NCBI GenBank assembly: GCA_947494145.1
Contig: CANLTZ010000001.1
Span: forward strand, 124,001 to 188,000
Reading direction: 5' to 3'
DNA length: 64,000 bases
DNA from: an uncultured Jannaschia sp.
GTDB lineage: Bacteria; Pseudomonadota; Alphaproteobacteria; Rhodobacterales; Rhodobacteraceae
Below are positions 43,719 to 53,615 of the stretch, piece by piece. Below the pieces are notes generated by a model that worked only from the letters and a program-made list of their open reading frames with translations, was not told the origin of the DNA and ran no database searches. Position 1 is the stretch's first letter. Every line of letters begins with the position of its first letter. The position numbers and the translations under genes are program-made.

Positions 43719-44924
43719 TCAGACGCGCACGATGCCGCCCCCAGGTTGGCGCGCGACACGGCCCGAAAGCTCAAGCTCCGACAGGGCCGCGGCGAGCGAG
43801 GCGGGGGGTGCGTGAACCTGCGTCGCCAAGTCGCGAACAAGCTGGTCTTCTGCCACTGGGGTGGGGGACAGCAGCGCCAGGATATGGTCCGCCAGGGGCA
43901 TGTCAGCGGGGGGTGGCGCCTTGGGCGGGGCTGGCGCCGGGTCGGCTTGGGGCGCGGCCAGGTCTTCTTCCCCAAGGGTCGGCAAGATCTCCAGCACGTC
44001 ATCCGCGCCGCGCACCAGCGTAGCGCCATCACGCAACAGAAGGTTACAGCCGGAACTGCGCCCATCGAACGGGTGCCCCGGCACGGCCCCCACCTCTCGG
44101 CCCTGGTCCAGCGCATCGCGCGCCGTGATCATGGAGCCTGAGCGCGCTGCCGCTTCCACCACCACGACCGCTTGGCAAAGACCCGACACGATACGATTGC
44201 GGCGCGGGAAATCCCGCGCCCGCGGCGACAAACCAAAGGCCCGTTCCGAAAGGGCGCATCCCTGCGCCGCGATCTGCGCCGCCAGGTCCGCGTTTTCAGC
44301 CGGGTAAACCTGATCCAACCCGCCCGCATGGACAGCAACTGTCCCGCCCTCCATAGCGGCTTGGTGGGCTACGGTGTCGATGCCGCGAGCCAGGCCCGAA
44401 ACCACGGTTACGCCCGCCTTCGCCAAGTCCCGCGACAGGGCACGCGCCATCCGTAGTGCCAGGCTGGAGGCATTGCGCGTGCCGATGACGGCCACGCAGG
44501 GCCGCGCGAGCATGTCCGTATCGCCCTGAGCCCACATCACAGGCGGGGCATCGCCGATCCGGGCAAGCCGGGCCGGGTAGGTGGCGGCCCCCAGCGTCAG
44601 CAGTCGCGCGCCCGCTTTGCGCGCCGCCCGAATTTCCGCCTTGATCGCCCCGGGATCGGCCGCAGCATAGCCGCGATGCCCGGCTTCGGCCGCGATATCG
44701 GGCAGGGCCGCCAAGGCAGCTTCAGCCGTGCCGTGTTCTGCCAGCAAACGACGATATGTGACCGGGCCCACCCGGCGCGAGCGCGCAAGGCGTAGCCGCG
44801 CGAACAATTCTGGCTGAGTGGGCGGCAGGTCGAATAGCGGCAAAGGCGCCTCGGCCATCCCGTCAGGGACGCGCAGCAATTCCTCGGGCGGGTCATACTC
44901 CATCCCCAGAGAGTTGCCGCCCAT
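43719..44924 (-). CDS. dprA: DNA-processing protein DprA
   Basis: A 401-residue DprA/Smf protein that loads RecA on incoming single-stranded DNA. It has an N-terminal helical SAM-like region, a Rossmann-like core with AVIGTRNAS, VVSGLARGIDTVAHQAA and FPRRNRIVSGL, a Pro/Ala linker and a C-terminal winged-helix domain (MPLADHILALL onward). Several in-frame starts exist (44969, 44924, 44903). 44924 is chosen because 44969 would overlap tldD without a ribosome site. It is the upstream partner of topA, as in many alphaproteobacteria. Confidence 0.93.
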   Translation of the reverse strand: MGGNSLGMEYDPPEELLRVPDGMAEAPLPLFDLPPTQPELFARLRLARSRRVGPVTYRRLLAEHGTAEAALAALPDIAAEAGHRGYAAADPGAIKAEIRAARKAGARLLTLGAATYPARLARIGDAPPVMWAQGDTDMLARPCVAVIGTRNASSLALRMARALSRDLAKAGVTVVSGLARGIDTVAHQAAMEGGTVAVHAGGLDQVYPAENADLAAQIAAQGCALSERAFGLSPRARDFPRRNRIVSGLCQAVVVVEAAARSGSMITARDALDQGREVGAVPGHPFDGRSSGCNLLLRDGATLVRGADDVLEILPTLGEEDLAAPQADPAPAPPKAPPPADMPLADHILALLSPTPVAEDQLVRDLATQVHAPPASLAAALSELELSGRVARQPGGGIVRV

Positions 44925-44952
44925 CGGTTGAGATTCGGTTAACGCGCGTCCC

Positions 44953-46374
44953 TCAAGCCGCCGAGCCACCCACCGTCAGCCCGCCAATCAGAAGGGTTGG
45001 CTGGCCCACGCCTACGGGCACCCATTGGCCCGCCTTACCGCAATTGCCCATGCCCGGGTCCAGCGACATGTCATTGCCGATGGCACGCACCTGCTGCATG
45101 GCCGTGGCGCCGTCCCCGATCAGGGTGGCGCCCTTCACGGGCGCGCCCACTTTGCCGTTTTCGACGCGGTACGCTTCGGTGCAGCTAAAGACGAACTTGC
45201 CGCTGGTGATGTCGACCTGGCCACCGCCGAAGCCCACCGCGTAGATGCCATCCTTCACGTCGGCCACGATGTCGCCGGGGCTGGCATCGCCGCCCAGCAT
45301 ATAGGTGTTGGTCATGCGAGGCATGGGCGCGTGGGCATAGCTTTCGCGCCGCCCATTGCCCGTGGCCGCCACGCCCATCAGCCGCGCATTCTGCCGGTCC
45401 TGCATGTAGCCCACCAGAATGCCGTCTTCGATCAGCGTGGTCTTGCCCGACGGCGTGCCCTCATCATCCACCGTAAGCGACCCGCGCCGGTCCGGGATCG
45501 TCCCGTCATCAAGAACCGTCACACCGGGCGCCGCCACCCGCTGGCCCATTAGGCCCGCAAAGGCCGACTGGCCCTTTCGGTTGAAATCACCCTCCAAGCC
45601 GTGGCCCACCGCTTCATGCAGCAAGATGCCCGGCCAGCCCGGGCCGAGGGCCACATCCATCACGCCCGCCGGGGCGGGCACCGAAGATAGATTCACTACA
45701 GCCACGCGCAACGCCTCCCGCGCGGTGGCTTCCCAATGGTCCCGCTCCATCAGGCCCACAAGGCCGACGCGTCCGCCGCCACCCGCGGTGCCGGTTTCGC
45801 GGCGGCCATTTTCTTCCACGATGATCGAGACGTTGAGCCGCACCATGGGGCGAATGTCGGACACCGCACTGCCTTCGGGCCGCAGTATCGTCACCTCCTG
45901 GTGTGAGGCCGCCATGGAGGCCGTGACCTGCACAACCCGCGGGTCCAGCCCGCGGGCGAAGGCGTCGATCTCGCGCAGCGTGTCCAGCTTGACTGCAAAG
46001 GGCTGTCCCGCGATCGGGTCGTCATCGGCATAAAGCTTGCGATTGGTAAGGGCAGGGCCATGTGCCAGCGTGCCACCTCCGTCGCCCACAGCCAGGCGTG
46101 CCGTTTCGGCGGCGCGGGTCAGCGCGTGCTCCGAGATCTCGGTGGAATGGGCATAGCCGGCCGTTTCCCCACGCACGGCCCGCAGCCCGAAGCCTTCGGA
46201 GGCGTCGAAACTGGCCGTCTTCACACGCCCATCGTCGAAAACCAGCGCCTCTGAGCGTTTGCGCTCCAGAAACAGCTCTCCATCGTCGGCGCCTTCGGTG
46301 GCGGCCCGCAGGGTGGCCAGCGCGGCGTCTTGGTCGAGATGGGTTTCGAAGGGACGAAAAGGAGCGTCGGTCAT
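44953..46374 (-). CDS. tldD: Metalloprotease TldD
   Basis: A 473-residue TldD subunit of the TldD/TldE zinc protease that trims peptides and modified precursors. The zinc motif is HEAVGHGLEGD, and family segments include GSLTVDDEGTPSG, RMTNTYMLGG and GKAGQWVPVGVGQPTLL. ATG 46374 follows GAGGAT; a frame to 46401 has no site. The partner TldE is not encoded next to it. It is upstream of dprA and divergent from the oxidase cluster. Confidence 0.95.
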   Translation of the reverse strand: MTDAPFRPFETHLDQDAALATLRAATEGADDGELFLERKRSEALVFDDGRVKTASFDASEGFGLRAVRGETAGYAHSTEISEHALTRAAETARLAVGDGGGTLAHGPALTNRKLYADDDPIAGQPFAVKLDTLREIDAFARGLDPRVVQVTASMAASHQEVTILRPEGSAVSDIRPMVRLNVSIIVEENGRRETGTAGGGGRVGLVGLMERDHWEATAREALRVAVVNLSSVPAPAGVMDVALGPGWPGILLHEAVGHGLEGDFNRKGQSAFAGLMGQRVAAPGVTVLDDGTIPDRRGSLTVDDEGTPSGKTTLIEDGILVGYMQDRQNARLMGVAATGNGRRESYAHAPMPRMTNTYMLGGDASPGDIVADVKDGIYAVGFGGGQVDITSGKFVFSCTEAYRVENGKVGAPVKGATLIGDGATAMQQVRAIGNDMSLDPGMGNCGKAGQWVPVGVGQPTLLIGGLTVGGSAA

Positions 46375-46673
46375 GGAAATCCTCGCGGGTGGTTGCCCCA
46401 TAGATAGGAGCGATTGGCCGCGTCGGACAGGTGAAGATGGATGCTTGCGTCTGCTTCGCGGGCAAATGGGCTGACTCTGACGACCAATCCGCGTTTGGAC
46501 CAGCCGTGGTTTGTTAGCAAAGCGGTAACTTTCGAGGCATAGGACGGTGCGACACGTAGCCCCCGGGGCCTTGCGCGCCCCCTCGAAGATGTGATTTTAC
46601 CCGCCATGATTCAGGGGTCGGACCTTCCTGCGCCCGCAGCCCCGTCGACCAGACCGACCAACAGGACGCCAGG

Positions 46674-47555
46674 ATGACAATGACAAAGCTTTCGGCCGCT
46701 AGCGCCGCCCTGTCCGCAGCCTTCTTCGCGCTGCCCGCAAAAGCGCAGGACGCGGCGGAGCCTTTCCTGGGCGACTTGCCCATCATCGGCGTGCCGCAAC
46801 CGGGGGGCACTGGCTTCCAGCCTGCGGTCACGTCGCTGGCCGAAGATATCCACTGGCTCGACAGCTTCCTTCTTGTGATCATCACAATCATCACGCTTTT
46901 CGTGACGGGTTTGCTGGCTTGGGTGGTCTTCCGCTATCGCCGCGAAGCCAACGACAAGCCGGCTGATTTCACGCACAATTCTCCGCTGGAGGTGACTTGG
47001 ACGGTGGTTCCGATCATCATTCTTGTGGCCATCGGGGCGTTTTCCCTGCCCGTCCTGTTCGACCAGCAACGCATCCCCGAAGGCGATGTGGTGGTTAAAG
47101 TGTCCGGCTTCCAATGGGCCTGGAATTACGAATACCCGGACGAAGATATCTCGTTCGACAGCTATATGATCGGTGCCGATACCGGGAACATGCTGACCGA
47201 AGAATCGCGCGCCCAGTTGATCGAGGCAGGCTATTCCGAAGACCATTTCCGCCTTGCAACCGACACATCCATTGTCGTGCCCGTGGGCAAGACGATCGTC
47301 ATGCAGGTCACCGCTACGGACGTCATCCATTCCTGGACCATTCCGTCCTTTGGCGTGAAGCAGGACGGTATCCCCGGGCGCCTGGCGCAGCTTTGGTTCC
47401 GGCCCGAGCAGGAGGGCGTCTATTTCGGCCAATGCTCCGAGCTGTGCGGCATCAGCCACGCCTACATGCCCATCACCGTCAAGGTCGTCTCGGAAGAAAA
47501 GTATGCCGAGTGGTTGGAGATGATGAAGTCCGACGACCCGCTTCTGACCTGGTGA
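46674..47555 (+). CDS. ctaC: Cytochrome c oxidase subunit II
   Basis: A 293-residue subunit II of the aa3-type oxidase. It has a signal peptide ending ALPAKA, two membrane helices ([36 protein letters not shown]) and a periplasmic cupredoxin domain. The CuA ligands are in [14 protein letters not shown] with an upstream His in [10 protein letters not shown]. It accepts electrons from cytochrome c. The 299 bp before it contain the divergent promoters with tldD and no other gene. It is followed by ctaB after 4 nt. Confidence 0.96.
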   Translation: MTMTKLSAASAALSAAFFALPAKAQDAAEPFLGDLPIIGVPQPGGTGFQPAVTSLAEDIHWLDSFLLVIITIITLFVTGLLAWVVFRYRREANDKPADFTHNSPLEVTWTVVPIIILVAIGAFSLPVLFDQQRIPEGDVVVKVSGFQWAWNYEYPDEDISFDSYMIGADTGNMLTEESRAQLIEAGYSEDHFRLATDTSIVVPVGKTIVMQVTATDVIHSWTIPSFGVKQDGIPGRLAQLWFRPEQEGVYFGQCSELCGISHAYMPITVKVVSEEKYAEWLEMMKSDDPLLTW

Positions 47556-47559
47556 TCCG

Positions 47560-48498
47560 GTGACCGACGCCACGCTCCATATCCCATCCGACGCCGCGCC
47601 CTCGGGGGAGGCGTCGCTGCGGGATTACTGGCGCCTTCTGAAACCCCGGCTCATGTCGCTGGCGATCTTCACCGCTTTGGTGGGCCTGCTCGTGGCGCCG
47701 GGTGATCTGCATCCGTTCCTGGCGGCGTCTTCGATCCTGTGGATCGCCATCGGCGCTGGGGCGTCAGGGGCGCTCAACATGTGGTTTGATGCCGATATCG
47801 ACCGCGTGATGAAGCGCACGCGGTCGCGGCCCATTCCCGCCGGGCGGGTCCGGCCATCGGACGCGCTGGCTTTGGGGCTGTTTTTGTCGGGCATATCCGT
47901 AGTGATGCTTGGGTTGACGGCCAATTGGGTCGCGGCCTTCTGGCTCGCCTTCACCATCTTCTTCTACGCGGTCATCTATTCCATGTGGCTCAAGCGCACG
48001 ACGTCTTGGAACACGGTGATCGGTGGTCTGGCCGGGGCCTTCCCACCCATGATCGGCTGGGCCGCGGCGACCGGTGGCACGCCGTTTGAGGCCTGGCTTC
48101 TGGTAGGTTTGATATTCATGTGGACGCCGCCGCATTTCTGGGCGCTCGCCCTGTTCGTGAAGCTCGACTACCACGAGGCCCGTATCCCGATGCTGACCGT
48201 CACCCATGGTCGGGCGGAGACACGCCGGCAAACATGGGCCTGGGCGCTGGGCTTGGCCGCCGTATCGCTTGTCACGGCCTTTTCCGGTCTGGGCGGACCG
48301 CTGACGCTGGCCGTAGTGCTGGGCCTCAACGGCATTTTCTTGCGCGACGCCTACGCCATCTTCCGCCGCAGCGACGCCGATAGTGAAGCCGATGGCCACG
48401 CTGCTGAAAAGCGGCTCTTCAAATGGTCCTTGGTCTACCTCTTTGCCCATTTCTCGGTCTTCGTCCTTGAAGCCATCTTACCCTTTGGAGGTTGGTAA
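47560..48498 (+). CDS. ctaB: Protohaem IX farnesyltransferase
   Basis: A 312-residue UbiA-family prenyltransferase that makes haem O for the oxidase. It has about nine hydrophobic helices. The Asp-rich prenyl-diphosphate site NMWFDADIDRVMKRT and the loop YSMWLKRTTSWNTVIGG are both present. The start is GTG 47560, 4 nt after ctaC. The stop overlaps the next small gene (TAATG). Confidence 0.95.
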   Translation: MTDATLHIPSDAAPSGEASLRDYWRLLKPRLMSLAIFTALVGLLVAPGDLHPFLAASSILWIAIGAGASGALNMWFDADIDRVMKRTRSRPIPAGRVRPSDALALGLFLSGISVVMLGLTANWVAAFWLAFTIFFYAVIYSMWLKRTTSWNTVIGGLAGAFPPMIGWAAATGGTPFEAWLLVGLIFMWTPPHFWALALFVKLDYHEARIPMLTVTHGRAETRRQTWAWALGLAAVSLVTAFSGLGGPLTLAVVLGLNGIFLRDAYAIFRRSDADSEADGHAAEKRLFKWSLVYLFAHFSVFVLEAILPFGGW

Positions 48499-48686
48499 TG
48501 CGCGTCGAGCATGAGATGCATATCCGCCGTCGCAGTCGCAATTTCGGCGTTCTAGGCGTGCTTCTGGCCTTCATCGTGATCGTCTTCGGTGTAACCGTGG
48601 TAAAGATCGAAACGGGGGGCTTCTCAGAGGGCTTCGACCATGTGGCCCGCCCCGCGTTGATCCCGGCTGAGGAGGCGTCGCAATGA
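48498..48686 (+). CDS. Small oxidase-cluster membrane protein (CoxF-like)
   Basis: A 62-residue protein with a basic N-terminus (HIRRRSRN) and one membrane helix (FGVLGVLLAFIVIVFGVTVV). It sits between ctaB and ctaG, where Paracoccus and relatives carry a short ORF of the same kind. Overlaps of 1 and 4 nt with its neighbours show coupled translation. A role in oxidase assembly is inferred from position only. Confidence 0.8.
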   Translation: MRVEHEMHIRRRSRNFGVLGVLLAFIVIVFGVTVVKIETGGFSEGFDHVARPALIPAEEASQ

Positions 48687-49273
48687 AAAGTTGGTATGCT
48701 GACCTGACCGAAAACGGCCGCGTCGTCATGTGGACCCTGGTGACCGTGATCGGCATGGGGTCGTTGGGCTGGGCAGCGGTGCCGCTTTATGACCTCTTTT
48801 GTCGTGTGACGGGCTATGGCGGTACCACATCGCGGGCTGAGGCCGGGTCCACACGTGTGCTGGAAGAAACCCTGCTTGTCCGTTTCGACGCGTCGCGCGA
48901 ACGGGGCATGCCTTGGGACTTCAAGCCTGTTCAGAACTCCATGCGCGTGCAGATCGGCGCCACCAATATCGCCTTCTATGAGGCGCATAATCCCACCGAT
49001 CAGCCCGTCGCGGGCACGGCCAGCTTCAACGTGGCGCCCTTCGCCACCGGTCCGCATTTCGTCAAGATCGACTGCTTCTGCTTCGAAGAACAAGTCCTGC
49101 AACCGGGTGAAACCGTGTCCATGCCGGTCACTTTCTTCGTGGACCCGGAAATTCTGGATGACCCCGAAGCCAAGCACATGCCCGAAATCACCCTGTCCTA
49201 CACGTTCCACGTGATGGATTTGCCCGAAGACTACGCCGCGTTGCAGACCGACGCCGCCCAGACGACCAATTGA
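48683..49273 (+). CDS. ctaG: Cytochrome c oxidase assembly protein CtaG (Cox11)
   Basis: A 196-residue copper chaperone that delivers copper to the CuB site. It has one N-terminal membrane helix ([20 protein letters not shown]), the conserved [14 protein letters not shown], and the copper-binding CFCFEEQ motif followed by PVTFFVDPE. The start overlaps the preceding small gene (ATGA) and ctaE starts 11 nt after its stop. Confidence 0.95.
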   Translation: MKSWYADLTENGRVVMWTLVTVIGMGSLGWAAVPLYDLFCRVTGYGGTTSRAEAGSTRVLEETLLVRFDASRERGMPWDFKPVQNSMRVQIGATNIAFYEAHNPTDQPVAGTASFNVAPFATGPHFVKIDCFCFEEQVLQPGETVSMPVTFFVDPEILDDPEAKHMPEITLSYTFHVMDLPEDYAALQTDAAQTTN

Positions 49274-49284
49274 GAGGCACTGCA

Positions 49285-50097
49285 ATGGCCCACGCAAAAA
49301 ACCACGACTACCACATCATCCCGCCCTCGGTCTGGCCGTTCGTCGGGGCGGTCTGCGGCTTCTTCATGCTGATTGGCGCAGTCATCTGGATGTCACCAAA
49401 CGTGGAAAACAACCATCCTTGGCTTTTTGCCGCGGGCTTTGTGGGCGTGCTGGGCGTGATGTTCGCGTGGTGGTCGGATGTCGTGCGGGAATCCAATTCC
49501 GGGGACCACACACCTGTGGTGCGGATTGGCCTGCGCTATGGCTTCATCTTCTTCATCATGTCCGAGGTGATGTTTTTCGCGGCCTGGTTCTGGTCTTTCT
49601 TCAAACACGCCATCTACCCGATGGGGCCCGAAAGCCCGGCGGTGGATGGCGTCTGGCCACCCGTTGGAATTGAGACATTCGACCCCTGGCACTTGCCGCT
49701 GATCAACACGCTGATCTTGCTGTGTTCGGGCGCTGCGGCGACCTGGGCCCACCACGCGCTTGTCCATGAGAACAACCGCGAAGACATGAAGTGGGGCCTG
49801 ATCCTCGCCATTGCGCTTGGGGTGCTGTTCACCGGCTTCCAGATTTACGAATACAGCCATGCGGCCTTCGGTTTCGCTGGCAATATCTACGGCGCGAACT
49901 TCTTCATGGCGACGGGGTTCCATGGCGTTCACGTGGTCATCGGGACGATCTTCCTGGCCGTCTGTTTGCTTCGCCTCCAGCAAGGGCATTTCACGGCCGA
50001 CAAACATATCGGCTTCGAGGCCGCCGCTTGGTATTGGCACTTCGTCGATGTGGTTTGGCTGTTCCTCTTCGCCTCGATTTACATCTGGGGCAGTTGA
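49285..50097 (+). CDS. ctaE: Cytochrome c oxidase subunit III
   Basis: A 270-residue subunit III with seven hydrophobic helices. Family segments are [31 protein letters not shown], and [11 protein letters not shown] with the terminal [18 protein letters not shown] 49285 follows GAGAGG. It is the last gene of the cta set and is followed by two hairpins. Subunit I is not in the window, so ctaD must be located elsewhere. Confidence 0.96.
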   Translation: MAHAKNHDYHIIPPSVWPFVGAVCGFFMLIGAVIWMSPNVENNHPWLFAAGFVGVLGVMFAWWSDVVRESNSGDHTPVVRIGLRYGFIFFIMSEVMFFAAWFWSFFKHAIYPMGPESPAVDGVWPPVGIETFDPWHLPLINTLILLCSGAAATWAHHALVHENNREDMKWGLILAIALGVLFTGFQIYEYSHAAFGFAGNIYGANFFMATGFHGVHVVIGTIFLAVCLLRLQQGHFTADKHIGFEAAAWYWHFVDVVWLFLFASIYIWGS

Positions 50098-50128
50098 GCG
50101 GCCCGCCACCGGCTTCCAAGCCAGTTGC

Positions 50129-50172
50129 AAATCGCCCTTAGGCGATTTGACGGCGCGGGGTTTCTGCGCCGT
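50129..50172 (+). terminator. Tandem hairpins behind ctaE
   Basis: AAATCGCC-CTTA-GGCGATTT (50129-50148) and ACGGCGC/GCGCCGT (50150-50172) stand side by side 31 nt after ctaE. Neither is followed by a T-run, so attenuation or RNA stabilisation is as likely as full termination. The following 100 bp are AT-richer and may hold a promoter for SURF1. Confidence 0.6.
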
Positions 50173-50300
50173 GTCCGTGGTGGTTCTTGGTCGATGTGAA
50201 CCAGTGTATTTTGAGAAATGTAATTGTATCAAAGTAATATGGGGGCGTTTTCGGGGTCTGCATCAGGACCTCCGAAATTCGCTGCAGTTCGGAGACGTCA

Positions 50301-50963
50301 ATGCGCTTTCTGATCCCCCTTCTCTTCGGTGTGCTGGGATGTGCCGTGCTTGCTGGCTTGGGCATCTGGCAATTGCAGCGCCTCGATCAGAAGGAAGCGC
50401 TTCTGGCCGATCTTGAGGCCAGGATTGCCGCTGCACCCGGGCCGCTGCCTTTGGCGCCTGACCCGGTAGATGACCGTTACAGGCCCGTGGCCGTGACAGG
50501 AGACCCCGCCGACATGCCGCTTCGCGTGCTGGTGAGTCAGAAGGCGAAAGGGGCGGGCTATCGCATCATCTCTCCGATAGAACTGCCGGATGGCCGGGTC
50601 ATCATGGTCGATCTTGGGATCGTGCCGACCAGTGCGCCGGACACGCCACTTCCTCCGGGTCCCTATGAAGTCACGGGGAATTTGCATTGGCCGGACGAGG
50701 TGGATGGCTTCACCCCGGCCCCGGACGGCACACTTTGGTTCGCGCGCGACGTGCCCGCCATGGCCGCGACCCTGGGGACCGAGCCCGTCCTTGTCATCGC
50801 GCGCACGGTTTCGCCCGATATCCCGCCCACGCCGCTGCCCGTGGGTGTCGAGGGTATCCCGAACAACCATCTGGGCTACGCGATCCAGTGGTTTGGCCTT
50901 GCAGCCGTCTGGCTGGGGATGACAGCGTTCCTGCTGTGGCGTATCAGACGCCGCACTCTCTGA
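50301..50963 (+). CDS. SURF1 family oxidase biogenesis protein
   Basis: A 220-residue SURF1 protein that helps place haem a in subunit I. Two terminal membrane helices (FLIPLLFGVLGCAVLAGLGI and WFGLAAVWLGMTAFLLW) flank a periplasmic domain. The family features GIWQLQRLDQKE, RYRPVAVTG and NNHLGYAIQWFGLA are present. It lies 203 bp after ctaE and 10 bp before thrC. Confidence 0.93.
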   Translation: MRFLIPLLFGVLGCAVLAGLGIWQLQRLDQKEALLADLEARIAAAPGPLPLAPDPVDDRYRPVAVTGDPADMPLRVLVSQKAKGAGYRIISPIELPDGRVIMVDLGIVPTSAPDTPLPPGPYEVTGNLHWPDEVDGFTPAPDGTLWFARDVPAMAATLGTEPVLVIARTVSPDIPPTPLPVGVEGIPNNHLGYAIQWFGLAAVWLGMTAFLLWRIRRRTL

Positions 50964-50973
50964 AAGGCGATCA

Positions 50974-52359
50974 ATGCGCTACGTCTCCACCCGCAGCCAG
51001 GCTCCCGTTCTGGGGTTTGAGGACACGATGCTGACCGGACTGGCCCGGGATGGCGGGCTCTACGTGCCGGAAACGGTGCCGGTGATGTCCCAGGCCGATA
51101 TCGCCGCCCTGGCCGGTTTGCCCTACGAAGACATCGCGTTTCGCGTCATGTGGCCCTTCGTGGCCGATGCCTTCACCGAGGATGATTTTGCCGCCATGAT
51201 CGCCCGCGCCTATGCCGGGTTTGGCCACGATGCGCGGGCGCCCTTGGTGCAACTGGCCCCGGGCCATCACCTGCTTGAGCTGTTCCACGGCCCCACCCTG
51301 GCCTTCAAAGATTTCGCCATGCAGCTGATCGGCCAGATGTTCGACCACGCCCTGACCCGGCGCGGCGACAAGGTGACGATCGTCGGCGCCACCTCGGGCG
51401 ATACCGGCTCTGCCGCCATTGAGGCGTTTCGCGGCCTCGACGCCGTGGATGTGTTCATCCTCTACCCCCATGGCCGCGTCTCGGATGTGCAGCGCCGCCA
51501 GATGACCACCCCGGTCGAGGCCAATGTCCATGCCCTGGCGCTGACCGGCCATTTCGACGATTGCCAGGCCCGCGTGAAGGATATGTTCAACGATTTCGCC
51601 TTCCGCGACCGCGTGGGGCTGGCGGGCGTGAACTCCATCAACTTCGCCCGGGTGCTGGCCCAGGTGGTGTATTACTTCGCCGCCGCCACGGCCCTGGGCG
51701 CGCCCCATCGGACCGTCAGCTTCACCGTGCCCACGGGCAATTTCGGCGATATCTTCGCGGGCCATATCGCCAAGCGCATGGGCCTGCCCATCGACAAGCT
51801 GGTGGTGGCCACCAACCAGAACGACATTCTGCATCGCTGCCTGACCACGGGCGCCTATCGGGTGGGCGATGTGACGCCCTCCATCTCGCCCAGTATGGAT
51901 ATCCAGGTTTCCTCCAATTTCGAGCGGGCATTGCACCTGGCCTATGGTGGCGACGGAAGCGCCATCGCGCAATTGATGGCTGAGTTGAAGGAGGGCGGCT
52001 TCACTGTTTCGCAAGGCGCGTTGCAAGCGTTGCAGGACACCTACGTGTCAGGCCGCGCCTCGGAGCGGGAAACATCGCAGGCCATCACCGATTACCTGCG
52101 CCGCACGGGCGAATTGCTTTGCCCCCATTCCGCCGTGGGCGTGAAGGTGGCCGAAGCCCATTTTGGCGGCGCCCCCATGGTCACGCTGGCCACGGCCCAT
52201 CCCGCCAAGTTCCCCGACGCGGTAGAGACTGCCACCGGCATCCGCCCCGCGCTGCCGCCCCGCATGGCCGACCTGTTCGACCGAGACGAACGCGTGACAC
52301 GCGTCGACAATGACCTGGCCGCCGTCGAGGCTGTCATCGAGGAAAGACGCGCCGCATGA
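50974..52359 (+). CDS. thrC: Threonine synthase
   Basis: A 461-residue PLP enzyme converting O-phosphohomoserine to threonine. The PLP Lys is in PTLAFKDFAMQ (about K112). GATSGDTGSAAIEA and PTGNFGDIFAG bind cofactor phosphate, and the N-terminal RYVSTRSQAP is typical of the long bacterial/fungal class. AAAGG precedes ATG 50974. The stop overlaps the M16 peptidase start (ATGA). Confidence 0.96.
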   Translation: MRYVSTRSQAPVLGFEDTMLTGLARDGGLYVPETVPVMSQADIAALAGLPYEDIAFRVMWPFVADAFTEDDFAAMIARAYAGFGHDARAPLVQLAPGHHLLELFHGPTLAFKDFAMQLIGQMFDHALTRRGDKVTIVGATSGDTGSAAIEAFRGLDAVDVFILYPHGRVSDVQRRQMTTPVEANVHALALTGHFDDCQARVKDMFNDFAFRDRVGLAGVNSINFARVLAQVVYYFAAATALGAPHRTVSFTVPTGNFGDIFAGHIAKRMGLPIDKLVVATNQNDILHRCLTTGAYRVGDVTPSISPSMDIQVSSNFERALHLAYGGDGSAIAQLMAELKEGGFTVSQGALQALQDTYVSGRASERETSQAITDYLRRTGELLCPHSAVGVKVAEAHFGGAPMVTLATAHPAKFPDAVETATGIRPALPPRMADLFDRDERVTRVDNDLAAVEAVIEERRAA

Positions 52360-53615
52360 CCACGCAATTGCACCGCCTGTCCAATGGCTTCCGTATCGTC
52401 ACCGAACATATGCCCGGCCTGCAATCGGCCAGCATCGGCATCTGGGTCGGCGCTGGTGGCCGCCATGAGACGCCCGAGCAAAATGGCATCGCCCACTTCT
52501 TGGAGCACATGGCCTTCAAGGGCACCGCGCGCCGCTCGGCCCTGCAGATCGCCGAACAGATCGAAGATGTGGGCGGCTATATCAACGCCTACACCTCGCG
52601 CGAGGTGACGGCCTATTACGCGCGCGTCCTGAAGGATGACGTGGCGCTTGCTGTGGATTTGATCGCCGATATCGTGCTCAACCCCGTTTTCGATCCGAAG
52701 GAGATCGAGATCGAGCGGGGCGTTATCCTGCAAGAAATCGGCCAGGCGCTGGATACGCCCGACGACATCATCTTCGACTGGTTGCAGGAAGCGGCCTATC
52801 CCGAACAGCCCATGGGCCGGACCATCCTGGGTCCGTCGGAACGGGTATCTGCCTTTTCGCGCACGGATCTGACGCGCTTCACGGGGCAGCATTACGGGCC
52901 GGGGCAGATGATTCTGTCGGCGGCAGGCGCGGTGGATCACGACACCCTCGTTGCCATGGCCGAAGACTTGTTCGGCCATCTTTCCCCAACGACACCTGCC
53001 AAGGTGGAGGAGGCCACCTATGCGGGCGGTGAAATCCGCCAGACCCGCGATTTGGAACAGGCCCATCTGGCCATGGCTTTTGCCCAACCCGGCTACCGCG
53101 ATGACGGCATCTACACCGCCCAGATCTTTGCGGGCGCCATGGGCGGGGGCATGTCGTCCCGCCTGTTCCAGGAGGCGCGGGAAAAGCGCGGCCTGTGCTA
53201 CACGATCTTTGCCAATGTGGGCGCCTATTCGGATACCGGCCTGCTGACGATCTATGCGGGCACCGCGGCCGAGGATATCGCCGATCTGGCGCACCTGACC
53301 ATTGATGAACTCAAGCGCGCCGCCGATGACATGACCGAGGTCGAAATTGCGCGCGCCCGGGCGCAGATGAAGTCGGGGATGCTCATGGGTCTGGAAAGCC
53401 CGTCTTCCCGGGCCGAGCGTCTGGCCCGCGTCGTCGCCATCTGGGACCGGGTTCCTCCCTTGTCGGAGGCCATCGCCAAGATCGATGCGGTGGACGTCGG
53501 CGCCATCCGCGCCCATGCCGCGCGTCTGACCGAGGGCAGCCCGGCTTTGGCGCTTTACGGCCCTGTGGATCATGCCCCCGACCTGGGCGTTTTGAAGGCC
53601 CGACTGGCCGCATGA
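52356..53615 (+). CDS. M16 family zinc peptidase (processing-peptidase-like)
   Basis: A 419-residue M16B peptidase related to the mitochondrial processing peptidase beta subunit. The inverted zinc motif HFLEH (about 47-51) is followed by MAFKGT, and the second Glu region is EIEIERGVILQEIGQ. The gene lies between thrC and a RimJ-like gene with 4-nt overlaps, a conserved order in this bacterial group. Confidence 0.93.
   Translation: MTTQLHRLSNGFRIVTEHMPGLQSASIGIWVGAGGRHETPEQNGIAHFLEHMAFKGTARRSALQIAEQIEDVGGYINAYTSREVTAYYARVLKDDVALAVDLIADIVLNPVFDPKEIEIERGVILQEIGQALDTPDDIIFDWLQEAAYPEQPMGRTILGPSERVSAFSRTDLTRFTGQHYGPGQMILSAAGAVDHDTLVAMAEDLFGHLSPTTPAKVEEATYAGGEIRQTRDLEQAHLAMAFAQPGYRDDGIYTAQIFAGAMGGGMSSRLFQEAREKRGLCYTIFANVGAYSDTGLLTIYAGTAAEDIADLAHLTIDELKRAADDMTEVEIARARAQMKSGMLMGLESPSSRAERLARVVAIWDRVPPLSEAIAKIDAVDVGAIRAHAARLTEGSPALALYGPVDHAPDLGVLKARLAA

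Noticed and set aside
43016-44023. A 335-residue plus-strand frame over topA and dprA
   Set aside because: It runs opposite two well-supported genes and has the composition of a reverse-strand shadow.
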